From Rubrivivax rivuli (GTDB taxonomy: Bacteria; Pseudomonadota; Gammaproteobacteria; Burkholderiales; Burkholderiaceae_C): a DNA stretch of 64,000 nt. The notes beneath the pieces were generated by a model. The model was not told the origin of the DNA. It saw only the letters and a program-made list of their open reading frames with translations, and searched no databases. The translations under genes were made by a program, and so were the position numbers. The first letter of the stretch is position 1. Each line of letters begins with the position of its first letter. This document shows positions 49,120-58,541 of this stretch, one piece after another. Location of the stretch: positions 740,605 to 804,604 of the forward strand of contig NZ_SACR01000004.1 in the NCBI RefSeq assembly GCF_004016505.1, given 5' to 3'.

Positions 49120-50121
49120 TCAGGCGGCCCTGTCCAGGGCCTGGGCCAAGGCCAGCACCGAAGCCGGGGCGCAGCCCTCGGCCTTGTTGTTGATGGTGAT
49201 GAAGGCGGCGCGGCCGGCCTGCAGGGTGGCGATCACCACCTTCACCAGGGTCTGGCGCGTGGCCAGGTCTTCGGACTGCAGGCGATCGAAGGGCGCCCAC
49301 GCGTCCCGCGCCTGGGCGTAGCGCTGGCCGCGCTGCAGGTTCCATCGGCACACCAGGTCGCCTGGCCAGGTGGCGCGCAGCAGCGGCAATTGCGCCTCGG
49401 CCGCGGGCATGCGGTCGTGCAGGCCGAGCACCGGGCGCACGCCATGGAACTTCAGCGTGGCGGCGAGGGTGGGTGTCAGCAGCGAGGGATCGCGCAGTTC
49501 CAGCGCCTGCTGGGCCTGCCGCGGCAGCACTGCTTCCACGGCCTGCCACAAGCGCCCCAGGCGCCGCAGCAAGGCGGGCTCGTCCTCCAGCCAGCGCCGC
49601 GGCAGGGGCGAAAGCTGCCAAACCAGCACGCCGAGCCGGTCGCACAGGCCTTCGGCCGCCGGCCGCGCGCACAGTGCCACGGCGGCATCGGCATCCAGGA
49701 ACTGCGGGTTCTCGCGCAGCGCGGCACCGGTGGCGGCGTCGCGCTCGGTGGCGTCGCTCAGGAGTGCCGGTGCCTTGACAACGAAGCGGAAGCTCGCAGG
49801 CACCTGCGCGGCCAGCGCACGGTAGGTGCCGGGGTCCAGCGGCCTGTAGAAGGCGCGGTCGAGGCTGACGGTGTTCAGCAAGGGGTGCTGGGCGTAGGCG
49901 GCCAGGCCCTCGCGCGAGAGGCGCGCCTCGGGGTAGGCACGGCCGTACACCTGCCCGGCCCAGCCTGGGAAGTGCCACGACGAGGTGCCCAGGTGCAGCC
50001 GCCCGCCAAAGCGCTGGTGCAGCCGCGCGGCCAGGGCGCGCAACTCGGCACCGACTGCCGCCGGCTGCACGCCACCGCTGGCTGGAGGCAGATCGGCATC
50101 GAAAAGCGCAGCTTGGGCCAT
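49120..50121 (-). CDS. DUF72 domain protein
   Basis: 333 residues. The TIM-barrel-like DUF72 family is indicated by LGTSSWHFPGWAGQVYG near residue 43, YRALAAQVPASFRFVVKAP, the phrase LGVLVWQLSP and FITINNKAEGCAPASVLAL near the end. The function of the family is unknown; a nuclease or sugar-isomerase-like role has been suggested. The ATG at 50121 is the most conserved-looking start, and the frame stays open far upstream only as antisense of fhs. Confidence 0.88.
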   Translation of the reverse strand: MAQAALFDADLPPASGGVQPAAVGAELRALAARLHQRFGGRLHLGTSSWHFPGWAGQVYGRAYPEARLSREGLAAYAQHPLLNTVSLDRAFYRPLDPGTYRALAAQVPASFRFVVKAPALLSDATERDAATGAALRENPQFLDADAAVALCARPAAEGLCDRLGVLVWQLSPLPRRWLEDEPALLRRLGRLWQAVEAVLPRQAQQALELRDPSLLTPTLAATLKFHGVRPVLGLHDRMPAAEAQLPLLRATWPGDLVCRWNLQRGQRYAQARDAWAPFDRLQSEDLATRQTLVKVVIATLQAGRAAFITINNKAEGCAPASVLALAQALDRAA

Positions 50122-50214
50122 GGCCCGGCATTCTGGCGCGCCGACACCCGTGCGCCCAGGCCGGCACAATGAAGCGCCAAGCCGCCACTGCCGTGCGGCG
50201 ACCAGGAGACACCC

Positions 50215-51900
50215 TTGCCCCTCAGCGACATCGAGATCGCCCGCCAGGCCCGCCTGCGCCGCATCACCGACCTGGCCCAAGACCGCCTGGGCATCCCCGA
50301 CGAACACCTGGTGCCCTACGGCCACCACAAGGCCAAGCTCGCGCTGCCCTACATCCACGGCCTGGAAGGGCGGCCCGACGGCAAGCTCATCCTGGTGACG
50401 GCCATCAGCCCCACACCGGCCGGCGAGGGCAAGACCACCACCACCGTGGGCCTGGGCGATGCGCTGAACCACATCGGCAAGAAGGCGCTGATCGCGCTGC
50501 GCGAACCCAGCCTCGGGCCGGTGTTCGGCCTGAAGGGCGGGGCCACGGGCGGCGGTCGCGCGCAGGTGGTGCCGATGGACGACATCAACCTGCACTTCAC
50601 GGGCGACTTCCAGGCCATCGCGCTGGCGCACAACCTGCTCTCCGCCTGCCTGGACAACCACATCCACCATGGCAACGCGCTGGACATCGATGTGCGCCGC
50701 ATCGTGTGGAAGCGCGTGGTCGACATGAACGACCGCGCCTTGCGCGACATCACCGTGGGCCTGGGCGGGCCGGGCAATGGCTTCCCGCGGCAGGACGGTT
50801 TCGACATCGTGGTGGCCAGCGAGGTGATGGCCATCCTTTGCCTGAGCACCAGCCTGGCCGACCTGAAGGCGCGGCTGGGCCGCATCGTGGTGGCCGAAAC
50901 CCGCGGCCGCAAGCCCGTGACCGCGGCCGACCTGAAGGTGCACGGCGCCATGGCCGTGCTGCTGAAGGACGCGCTGGCGCCCAACCTCGTGCAGACCATC
51001 GAGAACAACCCCGCGCTGCTGCACGGCGGCCCCTTCGCCAACATCGCGCACGGCTGCAACAGCGTGATGGCCACGCGCACCGCGCTGAAGCTGGCCGACT
51101 ACGTCGTGACGGAAGCCGGCTTCGGCGCCGATCTGGGGGCCGAGAAGTTCATCGACATCAAGTGCCGCAAGGCCGGGCTGGCGCCATCAGCCGCCGTGCT
51201 GGTGGCCACCATCCGCGCGCTGAAGTTCCACGGCGGCGTGGCCGTGCCCGACCTCGGCCGAGAAGACCTGGGCGCACTGGAGCGCGGGCTGGCCAACATC
51301 CAGCGCCACCTGCACAACCTGCGCGAGGTCTTCGGCCTGCCCTGCGTCGTGTCCATCAACCATTTCAGTGCCGACACCGAAGCCGAACACATCTTGCTGC
51401 GCGAGCGCCTGGGGGCCTTCACGGGCGGCAGCGTGCCGGTGCTGACGGCACGCCACTGGGCCGAAGGCGGGCCGGGCGCGGCCGATGTGGCCCGGGCGGT
51501 GGTGGCGGCTTGCGAACAGCCGAGCACCTTGCGTTTCGCCTACGACGACGCCGACCCGCTGTGGGAGAAGGTGCGCAAGCTCGCCACGCGCACCTACGGC
51601 GCCGCCGACATCAGCGCCAGCAGTGCCGTGCGCAAGCAGATCGCCGCCTTGCAGGAGGCCGGCTACGGCCACCTGCCCGTGTGCGTGGCCAAGACGCAGG
51701 TGAGCTTCAGCACCGACCCCAGCCAGCGCGGCGCGCCCAGCGGCCACGTGCTCGACATCCGCGAGGTGCGCCTGGCCGCCGGTGCCGAGTTCGTGGTGAT
51801 GGTCTGCGGCGACATCATGACCATGCCCGGCCTGCCCAAGGTGCCGGCGGCCGAGCACATCGACCTGGACGAAGCCGGCCAGATCATCGGCCTGAGCTGA
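50215..51900 (+). CDS. fhs: Formate--tetrahydrofolate ligase
   Basis: 561 residues, normal for FTHFS. It condenses formate, ATP and THF into 10-formyl-THF. ATP-binding loop [14 protein letters not shown] (residues 67-80), then [25 protein letters not shown] and the family phrase [11 protein letters not shown] start, with AGGAGA about 8 bases in front. It sits alone between the divergent DUF72 gene and the WYL regulator 17 bases downstream, which may be co-transcribed. Confidence 0.97.
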   Translation: MPLSDIEIARQARLRRITDLAQDRLGIPDEHLVPYGHHKAKLALPYIHGLEGRPDGKLILVTAISPTPAGEGKTTTTVGLGDALNHIGKKALIALREPSLGPVFGLKGGATGGGRAQVVPMDDINLHFTGDFQAIALAHNLLSACLDNHIHHGNALDIDVRRIVWKRVVDMNDRALRDITVGLGGPGNGFPRQDGFDIVVASEVMAILCLSTSLADLKARLGRIVVAETRGRKPVTAADLKVHGAMAVLLKDALAPNLVQTIENNPALLHGGPFANIAHGCNSVMATRTALKLADYVVTEAGFGADLGAEKFIDIKCRKAGLAPSAAVLVATIRALKFHGGVAVPDLGREDLGALERGLANIQRHLHNLREVFGLPCVVSINHFSADTEAEHILLRERLGAFTGGSVPVLTARHWAEGGPGAADVARAVVAACEQPSTLRFAYDDADPLWEKVRKLATRTYGAADISASSAVRKQIAALQEAGYGHLPVCVAKTQVSFSTDPSQRGAPSGHVLDIREVRLAAGAEFVVMVCGDIMTMPGLPKVPAAEHIDLDEAGQIIGLS

Positions 51901-51916
51901 GCGCGCGAGGCAGCGA

Positions 51917-52930
51917 TTGGCCAACAACACCGCGCGCCTGTACCGCATCGAATCGCTGATCCGGGCGCGCGGGCACGTCAGCTTCCAGACGCTGCTCGAA
52001 GAGCTGGAGGTCAGCCGCGCCACGCTGAAGCGCGACCTGGAGTACCTGCGCAGCCGACTGGGCGCGCCCATCGAGTACGACCGCGATGTCAACGGCTACC
52101 GCTTCGGCACCAGCCCCTACGCCGGGCCGAAACACGAGCTGCCGGGCCTGTGGTTCGACGAGGCCGAGCTCTACTCGCTGCTGATGGCGCAGCAACTGCT
52201 GGCCGGGCTGGACAGCGACGGCCTGCTCAGCCGCCACCTGCAGCCGCTGCTGGACCGCATCCGCGAACTGCTCAAGAGCGGCTCTGCCGAAGGCGACGAA
52301 GCCGCGGCCGAGCGCCTGATGCAGCGCGTGAAGATCGTCAGCGCGCTGCGCCGCCCGGTGCCCAGCCGCTTCTTCGAACGCGTGAGCACCGCGCTGCTGG
52401 CGCGCAAGCGGCTGCACCTGCACTACCTGGCGCGCACGCGGCGTGAGCTGAGCGAGCGCGAGGTCTCGCCGCAGCGCCTGGTGCACTACCGCCACACCTG
52501 GTACCTGGACGCGTGGTGCCACCGCAGCGAGGCGCTGCGCCGTTTTGCGCTGGACGCGGTGCAGGAAGCCACCGTGCTGGAGGCCAAGCCCGCGCGAGAG
52601 ATCGCGCTGAAACGCGTGCAGGCGGAGATGGACGCCGGCTACGGCATCTTCGCCGGCGCCACCCCGCGCTGGGCGGTGCTGGTCTTCGACGTGCAGGCCG
52701 CGCAGTGGGCCAGCCGCGAAGAGTGGCACCCGCAGCAAGAGGGCCGCTGGCTCGACGACGGTCGCTTCGAGCTGCGCTTGCCCTACGTGGACGACACCGA
52801 GGTGGTGATGGACGTGCTGCGCCAGGGCGAGCAGGTGCAGGTGCTGGCCCCGCCCGAACTGGTGCAGGCCGTGCGCAGCCGGCTGGCGGCTGCCGCAGCC
52901 CGGTATGGCAGGAGCGTCGCAGAGCCCTGA
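51917..52930 (+). CDS. WYL-domain transcription regulator (YafY/HTH type)
   Basis: 337 residues from a TTG. An N-terminal winged helix-turn-helix (residues ~5-60, with FQTLLEELEVSRATLKRDLEYL) precedes a WYL domain (about 150-240: LHLHYLARTRRE, VHYRHTWYLDAWCH) and a C-terminal WCX extension. WYL regulators sense ligands, including nucleic-acid species; many control DNA repair, defence or metabolism. Its target is unknown. Proximity to fhs and the downstream convergent cupredoxin cluster offers no firm link. Confidence 0.88.
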   Translation: MANNTARLYRIESLIRARGHVSFQTLLEELEVSRATLKRDLEYLRSRLGAPIEYDRDVNGYRFGTSPYAGPKHELPGLWFDEAELYSLLMAQQLLAGLDSDGLLSRHLQPLLDRIRELLKSGSAEGDEAAAERLMQRVKIVSALRRPVPSRFFERVSTALLARKRLHLHYLARTRRELSEREVSPQRLVHYRHTWYLDAWCHRSEALRRFALDAVQEATVLEAKPAREIALKRVQAEMDAGYGIFAGATPRWAVLVFDVQAAQWASREEWHPQQEGRWLDDGRFELRLPYVDDTEVVMDVLRQGEQVQVLAPPELVQAVRSRLAAAAARYGRSVAEP

Positions 52931-52963
52931 GCCCCGTTGCCTGCGGCGGGCTGTGGTGTTCGT

Positions 52964-53623
52964 TCAGCGCCTGCGTTGGCGCGGCGTGATGCCGGTGCTC
53001 ATGCGCACCGCGGCGTCGCCCCGCACCGTCACGGCCATCGGCGTGGCAGGCACCAGTTGGTCAGGGTGCCAGACCTTCAGCCGGGCCGCGCCATCGGGGA
53101 CGTCGCCGAGGATGGCCTGCCCGTTGCCATCGGTCTTCACGACCCAGGGCGAATCGGCCACGTAGATGTGGCCGCGCATGCGGCTGTGCAGGTGGCAACC
53201 CAGTTCCACCGGGCCTGCCTGGCCCATCACCACCTCCTGGCTGCCGCCGGTGCGGCCCTCGGCCGCACCGGCCAGGCGCAGCTCGAAGCCTGCCGACGCC
53301 GGGGCTGAGAGCCCGTCGGCGGCCGGGCGGCCGCGCACATGGTGGTCGAAGGGGTCGATGTTCGTGAAGCGTACCGCCGAGCCCACGGGCACCACCAGCA
53401 ATGCAGGCTGGAAGCGCAGGCGCTCCTGCTGGACCGTGGTGCGCACGGGCGTGGGCTTGGGCACCGGGCTGCCGGGTGGCAACTCCAGCACCACCACGGC
53501 ATCGGCCAGGGGCTGGCCGTCGGCGGCCAGCACGCTGATCTGCAGCGTGGCAGCCCAGGCCGCGGGCAAGGCCAGCAGGGCCGCTGCAGCCATGACCAGG
53601 CTTTGGAGGACGACCGCCTTCAT
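52964..53623 (-). CDS. Periplasmic cupredoxin-like protein ('methylamine utilization protein' type)
   Basis: 219 residues with a Sec signal peptide (to about Ala25). A plastocyanin-like copper site can be read: His94/His95 in FTNIDPFDHHV and Cys143-x2-His146-x2-Met149 in GCHLHSRMRG, the order expected for a type-1 copper centre. After the signal peptide comes a carboxypeptidase-regulatory-like beta domain (about 26-75: LADAVVVLE). Annotated relatives are often called methylamine utilization proteins; no methylamine genes are here, so that name is not informative. Its ATG overlaps the stop of the truncated haemoglobin gene by 4 bases. Confidence 0.8.
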   Translation of the reverse strand: MKAVVLQSLVMAAAALLALPAAWAATLQISVLAADGQPLADAVVVLELPPGSPVPKPTPVRTTVQQERLRFQPALLVVPVGSAVRFTNIDPFDHHVRGRPAADGLSAPASAGFELRLAGAAEGRTGGSQEVVMGQAGPVELGCHLHSRMRGHIYVADSPWVVKTDGNGQAILGDVPDGAARLKVWHPDQLVPATPMAVTVRGDAAVRMSTGITPRQRRR

Positions 53624-54147
53624 GGTGCGGGCGCGGTTGATGGTGCGACGATGTCGCGGTGCATCGGCGCCAGCAGCGCCAGCAACTGGTTCTGCCGCGT
53701 GAAGGGGACGCCTCTTGCGTCGAGGGCCTGCTGCAGCACTTCCACCAGCGCGTTGAAGTCGGCACGCGTGATCTGGAGGTCGGCGTGTGCGTCCTTCATG
53801 GAGGCGCCCTCGTAGCGGCAGGGGCCGCCGCTGAGCAGGCACAGCTGCTCGGTGAGCCGGGCCGCGAGTTCCTTGGCGTTGGTGTCCTTGAATTGGTGGC
53901 CGATGCGCCTGTCGGCACGCAGCCGCGCCACGAAGTCGGTCATCAAGGCCTGCAGGCCGGCACGCTCGCCCAGGGCCTGGTACAGGCCCGGGGCCGGCGC
54001 CACGGGGTAAGCGGTGGCGCGGTCGGCGCCCGTGCCCGAGGTGGGGGGCCTGCCCTGGCCCGGTGCGGGCTGGGCCAGCGCGGCGGCCGTGGCCGAGACG
54101 AGCGCCGCCGCGCTGAGGCAGCGGAGGAGGGAGATGCGTTGCGGCAT
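53620..54147 (-). CDS. Exported group 1 truncated haemoglobin
   Basis: 175 residues from MPQRISLL. A signal peptide ends near ALAQ (residue 26), unusual for a globin and placing it in the periplasm. The truncated globin core runs ~55-165: LYQALGERAGLQALMTDFVARL, then LTEQLCLLSGGPCRYEGASMKDAH, with the proximal haem His at 121 (MKDAHADLQI). It carries two Cys (103, 110) that could form a disulfide. Overlaps the cupredoxin gene, 19 bases after the DUF3034 gene. It may bind O2, NO or other ligands, or act as an electron-transfer haem protein. Confidence 0.82.
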   Translation of the reverse strand: MPQRISLLRCLSAAALVSATAAALAQPAPGQGRPPTSGTGADRATAYPVAPAPGLYQALGERAGLQALMTDFVARLRADRRIGHQFKDTNAKELAARLTEQLCLLSGGPCRYEGASMKDAHADLQITRADFNALVEVLQQALDARGVPFTRQNQLLALLAPMHRDIVAPSTAPAP

Positions 54148-54166
54148 GGTGGAGTCTCGAGGTGGG

Positions 54167-55135
54167 TCAGAACGCAATCTGCGCAGAGAGGTAGGCGCCG
54201 GTCTGGCGGCGCTGCTCGGTGGTGGCGGGCACGACAGGGCCCAGGTTCACCCAAGCCGCCGTGAGAGAGAGGTGCGGGCTCGGGGCCCACGCGACGAAGA
54301 CGTCGGTCCAGTCTTTGGCGCGAAGGCCACTGCCCAGGCCGGCCGCCTCGCCGGCGCGGCGCAACTTGTCGGGCATGCGGCGCCACTCGGCGCCCACCGC
54401 CACCCGCCGGTTCAGCAGCCACGCCACCGAGACTTCGGGCTGCAGGCTGTAGCTGAGCTCGTCCACCGCCCCGGCGATGTGGCCGCCATGGCCCAGCAGC
54501 CCGCCCTGGTTCGCACGCGTCAGGCGCAGCGTGGCGTTCACCAGCAGGCCTTGCGCCAGGAAGAGCTTGCTGGCGCTGATGTAGGCCTCGGTGTCGCGTG
54601 GCCGCGCGCCCAGGGCACGCAGCGTGCCGCTGAGGCCGCTGTCCTGTAACTCCTTGGCCAGCAGGCCCACGGCGACCTGCGGCCGCCAGGTGTCGCTGTC
54701 GAGCACGGCGTCGCCGGCCACGCGGACCTTCAGGCCGACGATGTTCTGGCGCAGGCGCAGGCCCGGCAGGCCCAGCGCGCGACCGGTGACGCCGGTGCTC
54801 AGGGCTTGCTGCGCCACCGAGAGCTCGATCCGGTTGTTCCATGCGAAAGCGGCACCGCCGGCCGTGAGCGCGTAGTCGTGCGTGACCGCGCGGCTGACAA
54901 AGGCGCTGGCGCCGATCTCTCCTTCGGTGGCCTGCGTGCCGATGAGCGCCCACGGCGAAAGCCCGCCGCCGGCGGCGCCCTCCACGGAACTGACCCCGCC
55001 GGTCAGCAGCAGCTTGCCGGTGCCGGCTTGCGCCGGACCGGCCAGGAGTGCGGCGGTGGCGGCGGCGCAGACCGAGCCGAGGGCCAGGCGGCGGGCGCGC
55101 AGGGGCGCGGTGCGGCGGTGGGGCGTCAGGGTCAT
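54167..55135 (-). CDS. DUF3034 family outer-membrane-like protein
   Basis: 322 residues from MTLTPHRRT; an in-frame ATG at 55153 is also possible. An Arg-rich signal peptide ends near GPAQA (about residue 37). The body is alternating-strand beta-rich and closes with a Phe-terminated strand (LSAQIAF), as in outer-membrane barrels. GKLLLTGGVSSVEGAAGGGLSPWALIG is the start of the mature DUF3034 region, given here in pieces: GKLLLTGG and SPWALIG. Function unknown. First gene of a three-gene unit with the exported globin and the cupredoxin, suggesting a shared envelope process. Confidence 0.75.
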   Translation of the reverse strand: MTLTPHRRTAPLRARRLALGSVCAAATAALLAGPAQAGTGKLLLTGGVSSVEGAAGGGLSPWALIGTQATEGEIGASAFVSRAVTHDYALTAGGAAFAWNNRIELSVAQQALSTGVTGRALGLPGLRLRQNIVGLKVRVAGDAVLDSDTWRPQVAVGLLAKELQDSGLSGTLRALGARPRDTEAYISASKLFLAQGLLVNATLRLTRANQGGLLGHGGHIAGAVDELSYSLQPEVSVAWLLNRRVAVGAEWRRMPDKLRRAGEAAGLGSGLRAKDWTDVFVAWAPSPHLSLTAAWVNLGPVVPATTEQRRQTGAYLSAQIAF

Positions 55136-55288
55136 GGTGGGGTGGGTCTCCATCGTGGGTGCGTGGGCGTCGTCATCGGCTGCATCGGTACGCCCCCGTG
55201 ATACGTGAGGCCGTGCTGTCTGGATGCAGGGTTGCAAGCAAAATGCAGCCTCTTTCTGCCACTTTCGCCACAGCGCGCACCGCTTGCC

Positions 55289-55777
55289 ATGTTCCGTCTG
55301 CTGCTTGCCTTCGTGGCCCTGGCCAGTGCCGCTTTCGTCTGGTGGTCGGGGCAGATGCTGCCGGCCCAGGTGGCTTCGCGCTTCGACAGCCAGGGCGTGG
55401 TGGTCAGTTGGATGTCGCGCGAGACCTTCATCGGCTTGATGCTGTTGTTGGCCTCGGTGATGCCGACGGTGACTGCCTTGCTCCAGATGCGCAACTCGCG
55501 CCTGTCGCGCACGCGCATTCCCAACCCCGAGCACTGGTACGCAGAGCCTCGCCGCAACGCGACCGTGGCCTACCTCGAAGCGCATGCGGCGGTGTTCGCA
55601 ACGGCGCTGTCGGTTTTCATGTGTTTCGTGTTCTGGCGCGTGGTGGCGGCTCACCTGGGTTCGCCGCAGGCCCCCGTGCTGGACAAGCAGCTCTTCCTGC
55701 TCGGCCTGGGTGTCTTCGTGGCCTTCGCGGTGGGCTGGACGGTGCTGCGGCACCAGCACTTCCGCCGCATTGCATGA
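55289..55777 (+). CDS. Small membrane protein, DUF1648-like
   Basis: 162 residues, hydrophobic segments near residues 3-22, 50-68, 105-123 and 132-150. MLPAQVASRFDSQG after the first helix is the DUF1648 signature phrase. Role unknown. The ATG at 55289 is the first that leaves a normal membrane N-terminus. Faces away from the DUF3034 gene across a 153-base gap that must hold both promoters. Confidence 0.7.
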   Translation: MFRLLLAFVALASAAFVWWSGQMLPAQVASRFDSQGVVVSWMSRETFIGLMLLLASVMPTVTALLQMRNSRLSRTRIPNPEHWYAEPRRNATVAYLEAHAAVFATALSVFMCFVFWRVVAAHLGSPQAPVLDKQLFLLGLGVFVAFAVGWTVLRHQHFRRIA

Positions 55778-55793
55778 AGCGGTGCGCCGGCCG

Positions 55794-56303
55794 ATGAAGC
55801 CAGCGCGCCCGCCCGTGCTGGTCAGCGCCTGCCTGCTGGGGCAGGCGGTGCGCCACGACGGAAGCGACAAGGGCAGCGACCATCCGGTGTTGCAGGCCTG
55901 GCGGCAGCAAGGCCGCGTGCTGCCCCTGTGCCCCGAAGTCGCTGGCGGGCTGCCCGTGCCGCGGCTGCCTGCCGAGATCGAGGCCAGCGCCGGCGGGGCT
56001 GCCGTGCGGGCCGGTGTGGCACGCGTGCGCGACCTCCGTGGTGGCGATGTCACGGCGGCCTTCGAACGCGGCGCAGAGGCCGCGCTGGCCCTCGTGCGGC
56101 AGCACGGCGTGCGCGTGGCGGTGCTGAAGGCGGGCAGCCCCTCCTGCGGCAGTGCCTGGACCTACGACGGCAGCTTCAGCGGCGCGCGCGTGCCTTTGCC
56201 GGGTGTCACCACGGCCGCCTTGCTGTCCGCTGGCGTGCGTGTCTTCAGCGAAGAGGAATGGGCCGCCGCGGCGCAGGCCGACGTGGAAGACCTGCCGCCC
56301 TGA
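55794..56303 (+). CDS. DUF523 domain protein
   Basis: 169 residues. The family motifs are all visible: LVSACLLGQAVRHDGS at the start, CPEVAGGLPVPRLPAEI in the middle, and LKAGSPSCGS with the paired cysteine. Conserved Cys residues suggest a metal- or thiol-dependent activity; the function is not established. 16 bases after the membrane protein gene, so they may share a transcript. Convergent with ccmI. Confidence 0.88.
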   Translation: MKPARPPVLVSACLLGQAVRHDGSDKGSDHPVLQAWRQQGRVLPLCPEVAGGLPVPRLPAEIEASAGGAAVRAGVARVRDLRGGDVTAAFERGAEAALALVRQHGVRVAVLKAGSPSCGSAWTYDGSFSGARVPLPGVTTAALLSAGVRVFSEEEWAAAAQADVEDLPP

Positions 56304-56336
56304 AACGGGCCGAAGGCCTCGGGCTGCCGTGCGGCC

Positions 56337-57515
56337 TCAGGGCTTCACGACCTCGTTGATCTCGACCACGAGCCCTTGCGTCTGGTTGGCGACAGCAGGC
56401 GACTGGCCGCTCAGGTCGCCCGGCGCGGGTGCGGCCTGGCCGCTTTTGCTGACCCGGGCGGTCACCACCACCTGCGCAAAGGCCGAGAGCTTCATCGCCG
56501 GCGACATCGCCAGGCTGTCGTCGAGCCGGAAGCTGACCGGCAGGTCCTTCACCTGGTAGCGCAGAATGGCCAGCGGCATGCGCGCACCCTCCGCCGGGCG
56601 CGCGAAGACGAAGACGACATCCTCGGGGCGCGCTTGCGCGGCCAGGGCGGGTGCCAGCCTCACGGTGCCCGTGATCACGGCGCCGGAGGCTGCTGCCGAA
56701 GCCGAACCTGGCGTGGCCGCAGCGATGCCTGGGGCAGGCGCAGCCGCCGCGGCGACCCGTGGGCCAGGCGGCAGGCCGGCCAGGCTGCGCGCCTCGTCGA
56801 TGCTGCTCTGCAACTGCGGCAGGAAGCTGCTGTCGGGCGGCGACACGCTGGCCAGCCGCTCCCAGCGCTGCACCGCGAGCTTGTAGTCCTTGCGGTTGAA
56901 GGCGGCCGTGCCCGAAAGCGCGAGACCCTTGCCGTTGTCGGGGTCGGACTTCAGTGCCCGCTCCACCAGCGCGAGCGGCTCGCCTTCGAGCACGCGGCCG
57001 TTGCTCATGGCCAGCGCGTCGGCCCAGTCCACCAGCAGGCTGGGGTCGTCGCCGACGATGGCCACCGCCTTGGCAAAGGCCGGTACGGCATCGGCATGGC
57101 GCCCCAGGCGCACGTAGGAGCGTGCCAGCAGGCCCCAGCCTTCGGCGTTGCCGGGTTCCTCTTTCATGCGCGCGGCGAGCTTGTCGACCGCGGCGATGAA
57201 TTCCTGTTCAGTGAGCTGCGGGGCCGCGGCCGCTGCGGGGCTGGCCGACCCCGGCGCACCCGCGCTGGGCAGGCCGGGCGAGCCGAACACGGCATAGCCC
57301 GCCACCGCCAGCGCCAGCACAGCCGCCACGCTACCGCCCACCAGCCGGCGCGAAGGGCGCTCGGGCGCTGGGCCGGCCACCATCACGTGATCGAGCAGCT
57401 GGCGCTCCAGCGGGGTGCGGGCCTCGGCATAGGCCTCGGCGCTGAGTGTGCCCTCGTCGTGCAGCGTCTTGAGCTGTTGCAAGCGCTGGCGAAGGGTGTC
57501 GATCGGTGCGTTCAT
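56337..57515 (-). CDS. ccmI: Cytochrome c maturation protein CcmI (TPR apocytochrome chaperone)
   Basis: 392 residues. An N-terminal cytosolic segment, a transmembrane helix (about 58-77), then three TPR units (about 100-240, including GWGLLARSYVRLGRHADAVPAF), and a C-terminal beta-rich domain (about 280-392). CcmI presents apocytochrome c to the haem lyase CcmF-CcmH. Compared with E. coli, where CcmI is fused to CcmH, here they are separate genes. Its ATG overlaps the ccmH stop by one base (TGATG). Last gene of the ccm operon. Confidence 0.92.
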   Translation of the reverse strand: MNAPIDTLRQRLQQLKTLHDEGTLSAEAYAEARTPLERQLLDHVMVAGPAPERPSRRLVGGSVAAVLALAVAGYAVFGSPGLPSAGAPGSASPAAAAAPQLTEQEFIAAVDKLAARMKEEPGNAEGWGLLARSYVRLGRHADAVPAFAKAVAIVGDDPSLLVDWADALAMSNGRVLEGEPLALVERALKSDPDNGKGLALSGTAAFNRKDYKLAVQRWERLASVSPPDSSFLPQLQSSIDEARSLAGLPPGPRVAAAAAPAPGIAAATPGSASAAASGAVITGTVRLAPALAAQARPEDVVFVFARPAEGARMPLAILRYQVKDLPVSFRLDDSLAMSPAMKLSAFAQVVVTARVSKSGQAAPAPGDLSGQSPAVANQTQGLVVEINEVVKP

Positions 57516-58018
57516 CAGGAGCGCGCCTTGGGCGCGGCGTCGGGGTCGTCTTCATCGGCCTCGAAGGCCTCGGGTGCCAGGCGGGCGCGGTGGCGCAGCA
57601 CCAGCCACAGGCCCATCAGGCCGCCCACCAGCAGCACGGCAGGGCCGAACCAGAGCAGGGCCGTGGTGGGCTTGACCGGCGGGCGGTACAGCACGAAGTC
57701 GCCGTAGCGCGCGGTCATGTAATCGAGGATCTCGCGCTCGCTGCGGCCCTGGCGCAACATCTCTCGCACCTGGTTGCGCAGGTCCACGGCCAGATCGGCA
57801 TGGCTGGCGGCGATTGTCTCGTTCTGGCACACGAGGCAGCGCAGTTCCGCGGCGATGGCCAGCACGCGCTTCTCCAGTGCAGGGTCTGCGCTGGCCTCTT
57901 GCGCGAGCTTGCCCGGCGCAGGGCCCGCGGACGGCTGCGCCAGCGCGGTGGCGGCGGGCCCCAGGCACGCCGCCACCAGGGTGGCGGCCCCGAGGGCCGC
58001 CTGCATCCACTTACGCAT
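57515..58018 (-). CDS. ccmH: Cytochrome c maturation protein CcmH
   Basis: 167 residues. Signal peptide (to about residue 27), then the redox motif LRCLVCQN (Cys61, Cys64), which reduces apocytochrome thiols, followed by an Arg/Glu-rich helical region, DYMTARYGDFVLYRPP, and one transmembrane helix near the end. Works with CcmG and CcmF in the haem ligation step. Overlaps ccmG by 8 bases and abuts ccmI. Confidence 0.95.
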   Translation of the reverse strand: MRKWMQAALGAATLVAACLGPAATALAQPSAGPAPGKLAQEASADPALEKRVLAIAAELRCLVCQNETIAASHADLAVDLRNQVREMLRQGRSEREILDYMTARYGDFVLYRPPVKPTTALLWFGPAVLLVGGLMGLWLVLRHRARLAPEAFEADEDDPDAAPKARS

Positions 58019-58541
58019 TGAGTTCCTTGACCAGCGGCAGGATGCGCTCGCGCAGCACCTGCGGCGTGAGCGGCCCGATGTGCTTGAAGCGCACCACGCC
58101 CTGCTTGTCGATGACGAAGGTTTCAGGCACGCCGTAGACGCCCCAGTCGATGCCCACCTTGCCCTGCAGGTCGCTCACGGTCGCCGTGTAGGGGTTGCCA
58201 TAGCGGCCCAGCCAGGCGATGGCGTCGCCGGGCTTGTCCTTGTAGTTCAGGCCGTAGAGCGGCACCACGCGCTGCCGCGCGAACTCCACCAGCAACGGGT
58301 GCTCTTCACGGCAGGGCACGCACCACGAGGCCCAGACGTTGAGCACCCACACCTTGCCGGCCAGATCCTGGCGGCTCAAGGCCTGCTTGGCGTCGTCCAG
58401 CCGCGGCAGGGTGAAGTCGGGCGCGGGCTTGCCGATCAGCGGCGAAGGCACCTCGCGCGGATTCAAGCTCAGGCCGACCCCCAGGAAGCCCAGCAGCACG
58501 ACGAAGGCGCCCAGCGGTGCCAGGTAGTGCCAACGCTTCAT
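58011..58541 (-). CDS. ccmG: Thiol:disulfide interchange protein CcmG/DsbE
   Basis: 176 residues. An N-terminal membrane anchor (about 8-25) and a thioredoxin fold with WASWCVPC (Cys74, Cys77) and the cis-Pro region GVPETFVID. It keeps apocytochrome CXXCH cysteines reduced for haem attachment. The ATG overlaps the stop of ccmF by 4 bases. A longer frame upstream lies inside ccmF and has no support. Confidence 0.95.
   Translation of the reverse strand: MKRWHYLAPLGAFVVLLGFLGVGLSLNPREVPSPLIGKPAPDFTLPRLDDAKQALSRQDLAGKVWVLNVWASWCVPCREEHPLLVEFARQRVVPLYGLNYKDKPGDAIAWLGRYGNPYTATVSDLQGKVGIDWGVYGVPETFVIDKQGVVRFKHIGPLTPQVLRERILPLVKELNA

Noticed and set aside
52930..52951. Hairpin between the WYL regulator and the cupredoxin gene as a terminator
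   Set aside because: Stem is short with a long loop and no T run; too weak to call.
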